Positions 8,393 through 17,361 of a stretch of 63,132 nucleotides of DNA are shown in pieces; positions within the stretch are counted from its first letter, which is position 1, and each line of letters starts with the position of its first letter. Below the pieces are notes generated by a model, which was given only the letters and a program-made list of their open reading frames with translations, was not told the DNA's origin and did not search any database. Made by a program: the position numbers and the translations under genes. Source of the stretch: a virus; IMG/VR virus record IMGVR_UViG_3300027759_000092, positions 1 through 63,132 of that record; one strand, written 5' to 3'.

Positions 8393-8917
8393 TTAAGCAG
8401 ATGCTGGGAATTGATTGCCGTCAGAGTTGGCAACAGTGTAGATGATTGTGTACTGAACAGTACCAGCAGTCACTGCGGCAACAGTTGGGGTCATTGTGGC
8501 AACAATTTTTACGTCTGTTGCGCCAACACCAGCACCGTTAGGAGAAGCAGTAGTAGCCGCACCAGACCAGTTAGCTAACTTAGTAGAGGCGTTACTAACA
8601 GCGGCACGACCTTGAGATGTAACGTCTGTAGAAGACCAATACAAGTTGGCTGTAGAACCATCACCGATTTGTACGTTAGCGGCTGTAGAGCCGGTAAACG
8701 CAACCAAAGTGTCGATGTGGATGAACTGAATTTGAGCGCCAGCAGGCAACACGCAAATGGTGTCAGTAGTCGCGGAAGCGGCTTGCCCAGCGTAGTTCTT
8801 TTTAAATGTTTGAGAAACCATGGTTGCACCACAGTTTTCAATAGTACCAACAGTAGTGCCGGTTGTGTTACGGACAGTGCCCAAGAGCCAAGGGCCAAGG
8901 TGAGTTGCGAATCCCAT
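8393..8917 (-). CDS. Hypothetical capsid-associated protein
   Basis: 174 residues from the ATG at 8917, chosen because AAGGAAAAC precedes it. The sequence is beta-rich with Thr/Ala/Gly (CVLPAGAQIQFIHIDTLVAF; GTVQYTIIYTVAN at the C-terminus). It is the first gene after the capsid terminator, suggesting a head decoration or minor head protein. The family is not recognised. Confidence 0.65.
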   Translation of the reverse strand: MGFATHLGPWLLGTVRNTTGTTVGTIENCGATMVSQTFKKNYAGQAASATTDTICVLPAGAQIQFIHIDTLVAFTGSTAANVQIGDGSTANLYWSSTDVTSQGRAAVSNASTKLANWSGAATTASPNGAGVGATDVKIVATMTPTVAAVTAGTVQYTIIYTVANSDGNQFPASA

Positions 8918-9036
8918 GATGTTTTCCTTCATGCAGTTAAAGGCGTATCAATCTTGCATGTTGTCTGCCGGGACAGTTTGATACACCGGAAAGCCCGGAT
9001 TAATATGTTTATACCACTACGTTTAAACCAATGCAA

Positions 9037-9066
9037 CAAAAAAGGGAGCCGAAGCTCCCTTTTTCT
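9037..9066 (-). terminator. Rho-independent terminator after the capsid gene
   Basis: On the minus strand the stem GGGAGC-TTCG-GCTCCC is followed directly by six T residues, about 10 bases after the capsid stop. The plus strand also has a T-rich run, so it could work in both directions. A GTTTAAAC site lies just beyond (9021-9028). This probably makes capsid mRNA the most abundant late message. Confidence 0.85.
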
Positions 9067-9075
9067 TTTCGTCAA

Positions 9076-9987
9076 TTAGGACGAACCGGGTGAACCAAAG
9101 ATACCCAATGGATCTGACACGCCGAAGCTATAACGCTCACGGGCTTTGTAACGAACGTTACCTGTGTCAAAGTCACCGTCCATGCCTGTAGACATGGGGG
9201 TACGCACGAAGTGCTTCAGACCGTTAGGAACGTCAGTTAACAAGAACCAAGCGTTTGTGTCGGTCAAGAAGTGGTTAACGCAATATCCTTCAGGGATAGA
9301 GCCGTTGTTCTTCAATGCATTGATATCGTTGTCGGTTGTGCCAACACGCAATTCAGTCTCAAGGAGACGAGTTGCAACGAACATCAATGAAGGAGGAACC
9401 ACCAATTTCTTGGGTTTAGCGGCAATCAGCAAACTGCGCTCGTCTGTCCAAGCGGCGATCTGAATAACAGCGTTTTCCAACGATGTTTCATTCAAGTCAG
9501 CGCCTGTAGTAGGACGATTGCTGTTAGTACCACCGGAAACCAAGGGGTGAGCAGTAGAGCAAAGCACCACGCCGTCGCCATAAGTAGGGCCACCAGTGAA
9601 AGCGTTGTTCAGGACGTAAGCGGCCTTAACTTGCTTTGTGTAGGACATACCACGGGCCAAAGCCTTGGTGTAACGTGAAGACAAAGAGTCATACAAGTTA
9701 TCTTCCACAGCTTCCTCTGTGATGGAGAAGCCCATCGCAATGGTTTCGTGGGTGTAACGTGCAGTCCAAGCTTCCTGTGCATTGTCATAAGCGATGGCAG
9801 AACCCTCGTTTTTGACAGGAGCGGCAGAGAAACCAGACAGTTTCGTCTCTTCTTCAAAGCTACGCTCAGATGTCTCTGTTTCGTAGATCTCTTTGTGCTC
9901 TTCGCCGTATTTGGCGTACTCCAGACCGAACAATGCGTTCAGACCGGGGAGCAACTCTTTAAGTAGTTGTGCGCGTGAAATAGCCAT
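9076..9987 (-). CDS. Major capsid protein (Mu gpT-like, HK97 fold)
   Basis: 303 residues, the usual length for Mu gpT-type capsid proteins. Diagnostic features are the N-terminal helix (LLKELLPGLNALFGLEYAKY), an acidic E-loop-like region, the conserved GFSITEEAVEDNLYD segment, LCSTAHPLVSGGTNSN near residue 150, and the C-terminal VRYKARERYSFGVSDPLGIFG. There is an SD (GGAGTAACTTACC) before the ATG. It follows the decoration-like gene and is followed by a strong terminator. It forms the capsid shell. Confidence 0.8.
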   Translation of the reverse strand: MAISRAQLLKELLPGLNALFGLEYAKYGEEHKEIYETETSERSFEEETKLSGFSAAPVKNEGSAIAYDNAQEAWTARYTHETIAMGFSITEEAVEDNLYDSLSSRYTKALARGMSYTKQVKAAYVLNNAFTGGPTYGDGVVLCSTAHPLVSGGTNSNRPTTGADLNETSLENAVIQIAAWTDERSLLIAAKPKKLVVPPSLMFVATRLLETELRVGTTDNDINALKNNGSIPEGYCVNHFLTDTNAWFLLTDVPNGLKHFVRTPMSTGMDGDFDTGNVRYKARERYSFGVSDPLGIFGSPGSS

Positions 9988-10000
9988 GGTAAGTTACTCC

Positions 10001-10615
10001 TTAAATGCCGGTAGTACTGTTGTACTGAGCCGTGTTGAATTTAACGAGAAACTCGTAATATGTTGTGGCGGCTACGTTGGCATTGCCAGTCGCAGTATCG
10101 GGCACAACGTCAACAACACGAACGGGAAGCGTATTGGTGGTGTTGGCGGAAGAACCGTCAATACCATAATACGAGTCACCTGTGGTGGTGGAACCAACTG
10201 TTGCAACCAAAGCCACGTTAGAACCAACAATCGCACGGCTATAAGCAGTGGGAGTAGTTCCGGCGGCAACAGTAGCGCAGACCTTGAACAGAGCACTAGG
10301 ATCATCCACAACAAAGGCAAAAGCCATGTTTGTAGACGTAGAGACTGCCGCAGGATAGTACTGCTGGAACGTAGGTTGACTCAACGAATTGATGTAGTTA
10401 CATCCAACTAACACACCAACAATGTTACCTGAGTCAGTTGTACTAGCGGCGACAATGTAGCCGTTAGTGTCAACCTTAACGGTGTCACCGTTCAGGATTG
10501 CTGTTGCGTAAGCAGGCGCGATTGGGATTTGACGGATCGCTCCGGCGTAGGGTAGACCATCCAGTCGGTTGACTGGCTTGAAACCATACGTCTTATCAAT
10601 GGTAGGGTATGCCAT
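10001..10615 (-). CDS. Probable head decoration protein
   Basis: 204 residues in the position directly upstream of the capsid gene. The protein is Thr/Val/Ala-rich and probably all-beta: AYATAILNGDTVKVDTNGYI and IVGVLVGCNYINS read like a small barrel. Proteins with this order (scaffold, hypothetical, decoration, capsid) usually stabilise the capsid surface. SD GGAGTCTATAG precedes the ATG. Assignment is by position and composition. Confidence 0.6.
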   Translation of the reverse strand: MAYPTIDKTYGFKPVNRLDGLPYAGAIRQIPIAPAYATAILNGDTVKVDTNGYIVAASTTDSGNIVGVLVGCNYINSLSQPTFQQYYPAAVSTSTNMAFAFVVDDPSALFKVCATVAAGTTPTAYSRAIVGSNVALVATVGSTTTGDSYYGIDGSSANTTNTLPVRVVDVVPDTATGNANVAATTYYEFLVKFNTAQYNSTTGI

Positions 10616-10632
10616 CTATAGACTCCAAAAAG

Positions 10633-11085
10633 TTAAACACCTTTACCGAAAGTGACCGTGGACTTACGTTCTTTGAACATAGGCATCCTCGGATCGTTCT
10701 CTCGCATGTAAGTATTGTCCACTGACTGCATTTGCGCTTCCGCTTGTTGGCGGTAGTAAGCATCACGCTGTTCAGTAAACTCTACTGGGGTTTTGCAAAG
10801 CAACAAACCTCCCACTTCGATACTGTCCGGGAACCTTGCCGTTGTGGCATTGAACAGACGTATCTCGGGGTGATCGGAAGCCTTAACAGGTTCCCAGCCC
10901 TCGGCAAGCTTTGAGGAATAGTTCGTGGCATCATCTTTTCCTTGCACTGCAATCCGAATCCAGCGAAACGCATAACCATCCTCCGGGTTGGGATCAGGTA
11001 GTAGTTTTGGCGGCATCCATTGCTTTGGACGCTCCGAAACTTCGCGGGTACTCAGGTCACGGCCTGTACGAGCAGATTTTTCCAT
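10633..11085 (-). CDS. Hypothetical protein of the capsid operon
   Basis: 150 residues from the ATG at 11085; the in-frame ATG at 11091 lies too close to GAGGAA. It contains GYAFRWIRIAVQGKDDATNYSSKL and WEPVKASDHPEI, a pattern I have seen in small proteins next to scaffold genes of freshwater phages, but it has no named function. It is helical and charged at both ends (KARTGRDLSTREVSERPKQW-like N-terminus). Confidence 0.6.
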   Translation of the reverse strand: MEKSARTGRDLSTREVSERPKQWMPPKLLPDPNPEDGYAFRWIRIAVQGKDDATNYSSKLAEGWEPVKASDHPEIRLFNATTARFPDSIEVGGLLLCKTPVEFTEQRDAYYRQQAEAQMQSVDNTYMRENDPRMPMFKERKSTVTFGKGV

Positions 11086-11087
11086 TT

Positions 11088-12032
11088 TCATTTCCTCATT
11101 TCATTTGCAACCGCACGGGCATACTGTTCATTTGTCAGTCCTAACCGTTTGGCGAGATTCACTTGTGACTGCGTAAGTACGATCTTTTTAGGCGCTGTAC
11201 TACGGGTTGCAGGTGAAACAACATTGGATTTGGTACGTTGAGGTTTCGCATCAACGGACTCCCCGACTCCAATTTGGTCGGGAAATCTTTCGCGGATGTC
11301 AGTGTCTATACGTTTATAGTATTCGTCACTGCCAACCCGTACACCACTCTCCACAAGCTCTTCATGCAACCCTAAGGCGTATGAAGTCATCCGTTTGTTA
11401 CTACCGAACCATCGATTTTGGTCTTGCCATGCAGATAGTTTTTCGTCCACGGGTGCAGGCTGTGGAGCCTGTTGTGTGATTTGTACAGGAGTTTCTTCTT
11501 CCTGTAAAGGGGTAGGCTTAAAATTATTTACTTTATCTGCGCGGATCTTAGCGGTAGTGAGTGCTTCCTGAGCATCCAATAGCTTATCTGCGTCTCCAGA
11601 TTCGTAGGCTTCCTTGTAGAGGCGCTTGGCCTCTTCAATTTCGCCAGTAATAACTTTCTTAGCCTGCTCCAGTAGAACAGTCTGTCCCTGATTAACAGAA
11701 CCTTTGAGCTTTTTGTTCTCCTCAACCATAGATTGGGCGAACTTAATTGCTTCGTCTTTCTCTCGTTGAGCGGCTTCCTTAGCTCTGCGTTCCTCGTGGT
11801 AGCCCTTGGTAAAGTGTTTAAACCTATTCTTTACGCTCTCTGAATAGGTTGCCAACTCTTCCTCCGTGGGATCCTGCGGGGGTTCAGCCATGGGCGTTCT
11901 GTACTTGTCTTCTTCGGGGGTATCGTCTACCACCTCAATTTCAGGTTCAGCCTCTACAACTTTACCGCCCTTACGAGAGTTCTCTTCCTTTTCATCAGGG
12001 AACTCAAATTCGGTCTTTTCAATTTCAGCCAT
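11088..12032 (-). CDS. Scaffolding-like protein
   Basis: 314 residues, strongly charged and mostly alpha-helical: an acidic N-terminus, a long Lys/Glu helix (RAKEAAQREKDEAIKFAQSM) and a basic C-terminal part ending in a helix-turn-helix-like segment (QVNLAKRLGLTNEQYARAVA). Composition, size and position before the capsid gene fit a procapsid scaffold, whose C-terminal helices typically bind the capsid protein. SD AAGGAG precedes the ATG. Confidence 0.7.
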   Translation of the reverse strand: MAEIEKTEFEFPDEKEENSRKGGKVVEAEPEIEVVDDTPEEDKYRTPMAEPPQDPTEEELATYSESVKNRFKHFTKGYHEERRAKEAAQREKDEAIKFAQSMVEENKKLKGSVNQGQTVLLEQAKKVITGEIEEAKRLYKEAYESGDADKLLDAQEALTTAKIRADKVNNFKPTPLQEEETPVQITQQAPQPAPVDEKLSAWQDQNRWFGSNKRMTSYALGLHEELVESGVRVGSDEYYKRIDTDIRERFPDQIGVGESVDAKPQRTKSNVVSPATRSTAPKKIVLTQSQVNLAKRLGLTNEQYARAVANEMRK

Positions 12033-12041
12033 GATTTCTCC

Positions 12042-12446
12042 TTAAGTTGGACGTTGGATGCCACGGGGGTCTTGAACCACCGCCTGCACTGAGTCGTCAT
12101 TAATGAGTCTCCACTCCGTACCGTGAATCTTCATGCGGGTTCCCGTGTTAGGACGTACTAACACAAAGTCTCCCACCTTACAGGACGGGCCAGAAGGGAA
12201 TCGGGCTTTATCTGCAAAAGCATCGGGGCCAATCTTAGCTACAAATAACACGGGGGAAAGAAGCTCCTCGTGGTAAATCGCAGTTGCAGATTTAAGGATC
12301 CCTGTTTCGCTGAACTCTTCTTCTGCTTTGGGAAGCATACAGAGGAGGTGGTAAGTGGCCGGATCGGGCACTTGTTTAGCTTTCTCTTCGATGGAGGTGT
12401 TAAGCACTCCACTCAGATCCACCGCACTAACATCAAAGTCAGTCAT
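12042..12446 (-). CDS. GroES-like co-chaperonin
   Basis: 134 residues from the ATG at 12446, preceded by AAAGAG at a suitable distance; an ATG at 12452 is also possible. The segment YHLLCMLPKAEEEFSETGIL is the Cpn10 N-terminal strand and mobile-loop entry, CKVGDFVLVRPNTGTRMKIH matches the conserved GroES core (VKVGDxVL...G), and WRLINDDSVQAVVQD matches its C-terminal strand. It would cap host GroEL, as T4 gp31 does, probably to fold the capsid protein made from the same operon. No GroEL gene is present. Confidence 0.75.
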   Translation of the reverse strand: MTDFDVSAVDLSGVLNTSIEEKAKQVPDPATYHLLCMLPKAEEEFSETGILKSATAIYHEELLSPVLFVAKIGPDAFADKARFPSGPSCKVGDFVLVRPNTGTRMKIHGTEWRLINDDSVQAVVQDPRGIQRPT

Positions 12447-12636
12447 CTTCATACTCTTTCGTTTTTCGCACAAGGTCAGCAATTTCATACTGCGCGGTTT
12501 GCAGACCTCGGATATTGCCGCACAGTTCTTTGTAGTGATCGTGGGATTTAGCACCACCCTCACTGACAATCTGAATCAACTGCTTGAGGTGTTCTTCAAG
12601 CTTCTTGTTTAAACTTTCAAGCAGAGGATTCATCAT
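12439..12636 (-). CDS. Small coiled-coil hypothetical protein
   Basis: 65 residues, helical with heptad spacing (LLESLNKKLEEHLKQLIQIV) and an acidic end. It starts at one of two adjacent ATGs overlapping the portal stop, and its end overlaps the GroES-like gene. It could be a small portal-associated or regulatory protein; no family is recognised. Confidence 0.6.
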   Translation of the reverse strand: MMNPLLESLNKKLEEHLKQLIQIVSEGGAKSHDHYKELCGNIRGLQTAQYEIADLVRKTKEYEDD

Positions 12637-15122
12637 TCACCTTTCGGTTTGTTGTTTGCGTTAAGCATCATTTGAAGAAGTTTTTGTTTAGCTTCAAGAT
12701 CTTGCTTCTGTTGGTTGTGAGCCAACGCTTGCTGGTGTTCTTCTTGCGCTCGGGTCATTTCTGACTGATGCCTCATAGCTTCCATGGCAATCTCCTGTTG
12801 CTGGCGCTGTGCGGCCATGGCAGGGTCTTCGCCTTGTTTGGTTGCCATATCCTGAGCTTTGAGTTGCAGTTCTGCTTGCTTGATAGCAAGCTCTCCCTGA
12901 ACCTTCTGAGCCTTGGTTTGAGCATCTTGTTGCTTGATCTGAAGCTCTGCCTGTTGCATCTGCATGACGGGGTCTTGCATTTGTTGTTGGGCTTGTTTCT
13001 GAGCCGCTTCGTTCTTGTTGATCTGGAGCAACTGAGCCGCCGCCTGAGCAACCAACTTGGACAACTGAACTTCAATGTCCTCTGGCATTTCAATGTTGGG
13101 CTTAGGTAAGGTGACACCCAGACGTTGCTCAATCTTGGAGCGGTACTGGAACGCAATGTGTTCCGCTACGTGCGCCATGATTGCGGCCTGCATCTGTTGA
13201 GCCATGGGGTTTTGCCCCATTTGCCCCATGACCATGGGATCCTGCATCATGGATGTATGTACAGCTATGTGTGCATCATGATCCTGATAGATGAAGGCTT
13301 TGGTTGGTTTACCTGTAAGGAATGCCATGTTCTCGGAGATAGGATCTCTGGGGGTCATGTCATCGTCTATAGGAACTAACTTGTCTGCGTTCTTGATACC
13401 TAGAACCTCAATCATCTGGCGGTGCAAGATGGGCAGGTTGTAGATCTGAGGAGCACCTTGAGCCAACTGAATCACAGCTTGATACTGCATGATCCTTTGA
13501 GCCATCGTTGCGCTGTTAGGATCTGATACGGGAATGACATCCACCATGTCATAGTCAGAGCGTTTAGCCTGTGGCGTTCCTGCAACAGGTGTGTACTCAT
13601 AGGACTCTGGGGTGTAGTCTCTGATGATTGACTTAAGGAGTTTAAACTCTTGTTTCATTGAGTAATGAACACGAGCCTGCACCGCAGACATTGTCTTAAG
13701 CTGGCGCTCAAGCAAAGCCAAAGTCGTACCTACAGGGGCGTTGGCAGACATATCGCTGATGTTCATATCTGCGATTGATCCAAGTCTCCGGCCTTCGTCT
13801 GTGATCTGGTTTAAGAGAGCCAAGAGAACCTGAGAGGGTTCCTTGTATGGCAGAGCCATGATGTTCTCTTTGACTGACCCACTGGGTACGTCCACATCTC
13901 GGAACTCACCGGGATTGATTGGGGTATCGTCATCCTTGATCCTTAGACCACGGGTCTTCAATCCACCGGGCAGATTAGACAGAGTACCTGCGTCTACGAG
14001 TTGACGAATGATAGATGTGCCTGCACGGGCGTAACCACCGATCAGGTGAATTAGACCCAGACCATAAGCACCAAATCCGGGTACATAGGTGTACTGGACA
14101 AAATGCTGGCGCTTTAAACGGTGCTCATCATCTTCATCCCAGTTACGTCGGACAGCAAGAATTTTTGTAGTCCCACGCTCCAAGGTAATGACGTAGGGAA
14201 GAGCAATCCCATCCTCATCCTCATAACCCGGTAAGTCGTAGTCTACGTGGATCTCATAAATCTGGTAGCGGTCATCATCCGATAGGTTGTAGCCTTGGTC
14301 TTCGGCTTTCTTCTTCTCTACGTCCGTGTAGAACTGGAGAGGATCTCCGAGGTCTTCATCCAGATAGAAACCTGAAACCTGAAGCTTGCGGATATCGTTC
14401 TTGGTCTTACGCATGATGTGCGTCACACGCTCGGAGGTCATGGCACTAGAAGCACCGTAGGGGATGATCACATCTTCAGCAGGGATAAAGATGGATGCCT
14501 GACGACCCATAGAAGGATCGTAGTAAACCTTCTTGAATGCCGCTCCGGCCAGACCTAGGGAGTACAGCATTCTTTCATGCTCAGGACGGTACTCAGGCAT
14601 ACCTTCCGTGAGCTTGTAGTTCATGTCGTCTTTGACACGCTCCGCCGCCTCTTCTTTAAGTTTATCAATTGCGCCAATGATCTCTGTCTTAACGGGGCCT
14701 TGAGCCGGGAATGTCTCAATAATAGTCTCACTTTGGAAACGGACAGCGGCTTCTGTAAGGACGGTCGAAAATACGCCACAGGCTCCAAGCCAAGGCTCTG
14801 TCCTTTCTTCATATTTCATCCCCAAAACATCTAGACCTTTGACGTACATATCAACCCAGTCTTTTCTGGAATTAATATCTGCGTCCACCATTTCAATCAG
14901 ATCACTGGCAATCTTCTGAAGTTCCCCTGCGTCCATGTATTCTGCGAGGTTGTCGCTAAAGCCTTCTTCCTCTTCCTCGGGCATCATGTCGATCTCGATG
15001 CCGTCCATGTTTAAACGCACCCCTTCTGGGTTCTCTATTTCAATCTCGATGACTGGTGTGTCGTCAAGCTCTAGGGCGTTTAAACCCATAGGGGCTTGGC
15101 TCAATGATTGTTCAATACTCAT
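12633..15122 (-). CDS. Portal protein (podovirus type)
   Basis: 829 residues, the size of large podophage portals. There is an acidic N-terminus, a wing and stem region with DVLGMKYEERTEPWLGACGV and DPSMGRQASIFIPAEDVIIP, the conserved GTTLALLERQLKTMSAVQARVH helix, and a long Gln/Ala/Met-rich C-terminal coiled coil (about residues 690-829) that probably forms the barrel crown. It forms the dodecameric DNA channel at the capsid vertex. It lies immediately downstream of TerL with an 8-base gap and SD AAGGAA. Confidence 0.85.
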   Translation of the reverse strand: MSIEQSLSQAPMGLNALELDDTPVIEIEIENPEGVRLNMDGIEIDMMPEEEEEGFSDNLAEYMDAGELQKIASDLIEMVDADINSRKDWVDMYVKGLDVLGMKYEERTEPWLGACGVFSTVLTEAAVRFQSETIIETFPAQGPVKTEIIGAIDKLKEEAAERVKDDMNYKLTEGMPEYRPEHERMLYSLGLAGAAFKKVYYDPSMGRQASIFIPAEDVIIPYGASSAMTSERVTHIMRKTKNDIRKLQVSGFYLDEDLGDPLQFYTDVEKKKAEDQGYNLSDDDRYQIYEIHVDYDLPGYEDEDGIALPYVITLERGTTKILAVRRNWDEDDEHRLKRQHFVQYTYVPGFGAYGLGLIHLIGGYARAGTSIIRQLVDAGTLSNLPGGLKTRGLRIKDDDTPINPGEFRDVDVPSGSVKENIMALPYKEPSQVLLALLNQITDEGRRLGSIADMNISDMSANAPVGTTLALLERQLKTMSAVQARVHYSMKQEFKLLKSIIRDYTPESYEYTPVAGTPQAKRSDYDMVDVIPVSDPNSATMAQRIMQYQAVIQLAQGAPQIYNLPILHRQMIEVLGIKNADKLVPIDDDMTPRDPISENMAFLTGKPTKAFIYQDHDAHIAVHTSMMQDPMVMGQMGQNPMAQQMQAAIMAHVAEHIAFQYRSKIEQRLGVTLPKPNIEMPEDIEVQLSKLVAQAAAQLLQINKNEAAQKQAQQQMQDPVMQMQQAELQIKQQDAQTKAQKVQGELAIKQAELQLKAQDMATKQGEDPAMAAQRQQQEIAMEAMRHQSEMTRAQEEHQQALAHNQQKQDLEAKQKLLQMMLNANNKPKGE

Positions 15123-15130
15123 AATGTTCC

Positions 15131-16630
15131 TTAGTAGTAAGCTACTTTTCTGCGGTAGTTAATAGGCTCATCTTCTTCATCTGAGTCGATGGAGATGAAG
15201 CCCCCCAGTCGAAACCGCATCAAAGCCTGACTGCTTGAGTCCACAAGGTCGTCATGATCTCCGTTAGGAAAGGAAGCGAGTTCATCCATCACTTCTTCTG
15301 CCCATCGGGTATCGGGACACCAGACCATGCCGGACTCAAACAAAGCAGAGATTGCGTTTACACGCGATATCTTATCGTTTCCTTTACCCGGCGTATACTC
15401 TGCAATAGGAATTCCCATCTTCCGCATCTCATAGATCAAAGGAGCGCCAGCCGCTCTCTTCTCAATGATCAACGTGTCTGGTTCAAACTCTTTGTATAGA
15501 TCTAAAGCTCTGCGTTTGAGTTCAGGGAACTCCATACGCTCCTTCATTGCGTCCAGAAGAATGATGTTTGGCTTTAGATCACCAGTTTTATTGGGGTGTT
15601 GGAATACACCCCAAGTTGTACAGGCTGAATAGTCGGCTCGGTTGTTCTTTTCAAAGGCAGTGTCCCAAGATTGGATGATGTATTCACATGAAGGAGGGTG
15701 TTTCTCCTCCCAGATCTGCCAATGTTCCCGTTTAACAATCGCACCTTCTTCAGATGTGGGGTTTTGTTGGTACTGAGCTTCCCATTTAGAGACTGGAAGC
15801 TCTGATTTCAGGGCTTCTAAGGCTGTTTTAGACCAAAATCCGGGCCATAAAGGGTTCCCATTGGGCATAATCGCCGGAAAATCAATGATTTCCCACTGAT
15901 CTACGCCATCTTTGCCTGAATTCTTAAGGATTTGGCCTGTTAAGTCCCTCTTAGACCACCGAGTCATCACAATAATAATTGCGCCACCGGGTTGTAAACG
16001 CTGACGAGGGCCAGATGTGTACCACTCATACACATTATCAAAGACTGCGGGGTTACCTTGCTTGGCTTCCTGCTCTGAATGGGGGTCGTCAATGATTAAA
16101 AGATCAGCGCCCTTACCTGTAACAGCGCCGCCAACACCGATAGCAAAGTAATCGCCACCCACATGAGTATTCCAGCGACCAGCGGCCTTTGAATCGCTCG
16201 ACAGCTTAGTCTGAAATACCTTTTGATACTGTTCTGATGAAACAAGATTCCTAACCTTTCGTCCAAAGCCCGTAGCAAGTTCTGCGGTGTGTGCAGTCTG
16301 AATAATCTTCTTATGCGGGAACTTCCCCAAAAACCACGCAGGTAAAAGAAAAGAAGCAAACTCAGACTTGGTATGCCTAGGAGGCATGTTAACGATTAAC
16401 CGCTTAAGTTCTCCACGGGCAACTCTCTCAAAAGCATCTGCCATCACCTTGTGATGGCTTCCAGAGATAAAGATAGGCCACATCTGGGTAACGAAGTACA
16501 GGAATGATTCTTTGGATCTCTCAACCTTGTCCATCTCCAGTAGGGCTTGGATCTTTGCCCTGTTGTCTGGAGAAGCCTTAGGAACCATCTCTAAGTACTT
16601 CTGGATCTCTGCGTGGGTTAAGAGGCTCAT
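15131..16630 (-). CDS. terL: Terminase large subunit
   Basis: 499 residues. The ATPase has Walker A NMPPRHTKSE (about residue 80) and Walker B LLIIDDPH (about 180), then a coupling motif VMTRWSKRDL. The C-terminal RNase H-like nuclease shows SWDTAFEKN, LIIEKRAAG and the acidic DHDDLVDS. The enzyme drives DNA into the procapsid through the portal and cuts the concatemer. The ATG overlaps the wHTH gene upstream (ATGA). Confidence 0.95.
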   Translation of the reverse strand: MSLLTHAEIQKYLEMVPKASPDNRAKIQALLEMDKVERSKESFLYFVTQMWPIFISGSHHKVMADAFERVARGELKRLIVNMPPRHTKSEFASFLLPAWFLGKFPHKKIIQTAHTAELATGFGRKVRNLVSSEQYQKVFQTKLSSDSKAAGRWNTHVGGDYFAIGVGGAVTGKGADLLIIDDPHSEQEAKQGNPAVFDNVYEWYTSGPRQRLQPGGAIIIVMTRWSKRDLTGQILKNSGKDGVDQWEIIDFPAIMPNGNPLWPGFWSKTALEALKSELPVSKWEAQYQQNPTSEEGAIVKREHWQIWEEKHPPSCEYIIQSWDTAFEKNNRADYSACTTWGVFQHPNKTGDLKPNIILLDAMKERMEFPELKRRALDLYKEFEPDTLIIEKRAAGAPLIYEMRKMGIPIAEYTPGKGNDKISRVNAISALFESGMVWCPDTRWAEEVMDELASFPNGDHDDLVDSSSQALMRFRLGGFISIDSDEEDEPINYRRKVAYY

Positions 16631-16857
16631 AGACGTACCACTTCACGTACGCTTGTATCGACCAACTTGATTGAATGAAACTTATATGGACGGACGGTCA
16701 GGTGACCGTCTTCCTTTAGTCTATGGACAATCCTGTGGACATTTGACTTAGAACTCAATCCAATTCCTTTGGCTATAACTTCATAAGACGGAGGTACACC
16801 ATGCAACCTAATGTATGCACGGATGAAGTCTAAAACTAACTGTCTGCGCTTGCTCAT
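16627..16857 (-). CDS. LexA-type winged-helix DNA-binding protein
   Basis: 76 residues covering essentially only the LexA N-terminal DNA-binding domain: RRQLVLDFIRAYIRLHGVPP, SYEVIAKGIGLSSKSNVHRI (recognition helix), then the wing VHRLKEDGHLTVRPYKFHSI. There is no autoproteolysis domain, so it is not an SOS-cleavable repressor. It sits between glutaredoxin and TerL and could autoregulate the packaging operon or read a repeated site such as GTTTAAAC; the latter is speculation. Confidence 0.75.
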   Translation of the reverse strand: MSKRRQLVLDFIRAYIRLHGVPPSYEVIAKGIGLSSKSNVHRIVHRLKEDGHLTVRPYKFHSIKLVDTSVREVVRL

Positions 16858-16923
16858 TCATTTCCCGGGAACACATATGAGGGCACACTGCCCAGATCAG
16901 TGACTAGCCGTCCAGTTGGGTTG

Positions 16924-17154
16924 TCATCCACAATGTGCCTTCATATAAGTTCTAAGCTCCTTCAATCCACCTACACGGACATCATCAATAAAAACCTGAG
17001 GTACTTCCTCAGAATGGTTGTACTTAAGCCACAACCTAGCATCATTGTTCTGCGTGATGTCATATTCCAAGAACTCAAGGTTGTTAGACTTAAGCAAGCT
17101 CTCTGCGTTTAAACAGTCTTCACAACCGGGCTTCGTGTAAACAGTGATGTCCAT
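16924..17154 (-). CDS. Glutaredoxin
   Basis: 76 residues with the thioredoxin-fold signature: ITVYTKPGCEDC (active-site CxxC near residues 10-13), VPQVFIDDVRVGG (cis-Pro and glutathione/substrate loop) and a C-terminal helix. It would reduce disulphides, usually feeding ribonucleotide reductase; no reductase is encoded here, so it would serve the host enzyme. SD AAGGAG precedes the ATG at 17154. Confidence 0.85.
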   Translation of the reverse strand: MDITVYTKPGCEDCLNAESLLKSNNLEFLEYDITQNNDARLWLKYNHSEEVPQVFIDDVRVGGLKELRTYMKAHCG

Positions 17155-17173
17155 GATGATCTCCTTAATCTAA

Positions 17174-17200
17174 GTTTAAACGCATATGCGAACGTTCGCA
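17174..17200. promoter_or_regulatory. Three abutting palindromes upstream of glutaredoxin
   Basis: In 27 bases three perfect palindromes abut or overlap: GTTTAAAC (17174-17181), CGCATATGCG (17181-17190) and TGCGAACGTTCGCA (17187-17200). On the minus strand they lie between an A/T-rich run (TATATATATTTTTAAATTA, a possible promoter) and the SD of the glutaredoxin gene. This reads as an operator for the leftward packaging operon. The rest of the gap to 17361 is G-rich with no gene. Confidence 0.5.
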
Positions 17201-17361
17201 AGGGGTAATTTAAAAATATATATAGGGGTGGGGGTGGACGATTTGGAAATGAAGGGGGGGTGTTTCCTATATAGAACGTAACCGTTTGTGTGGATTCGAG
17301 CGTAATAGGCGGAGGGGTGTCGCATCGCACCAAGTGGCTCTCGGGGGGCGGTGGGGTCAGC

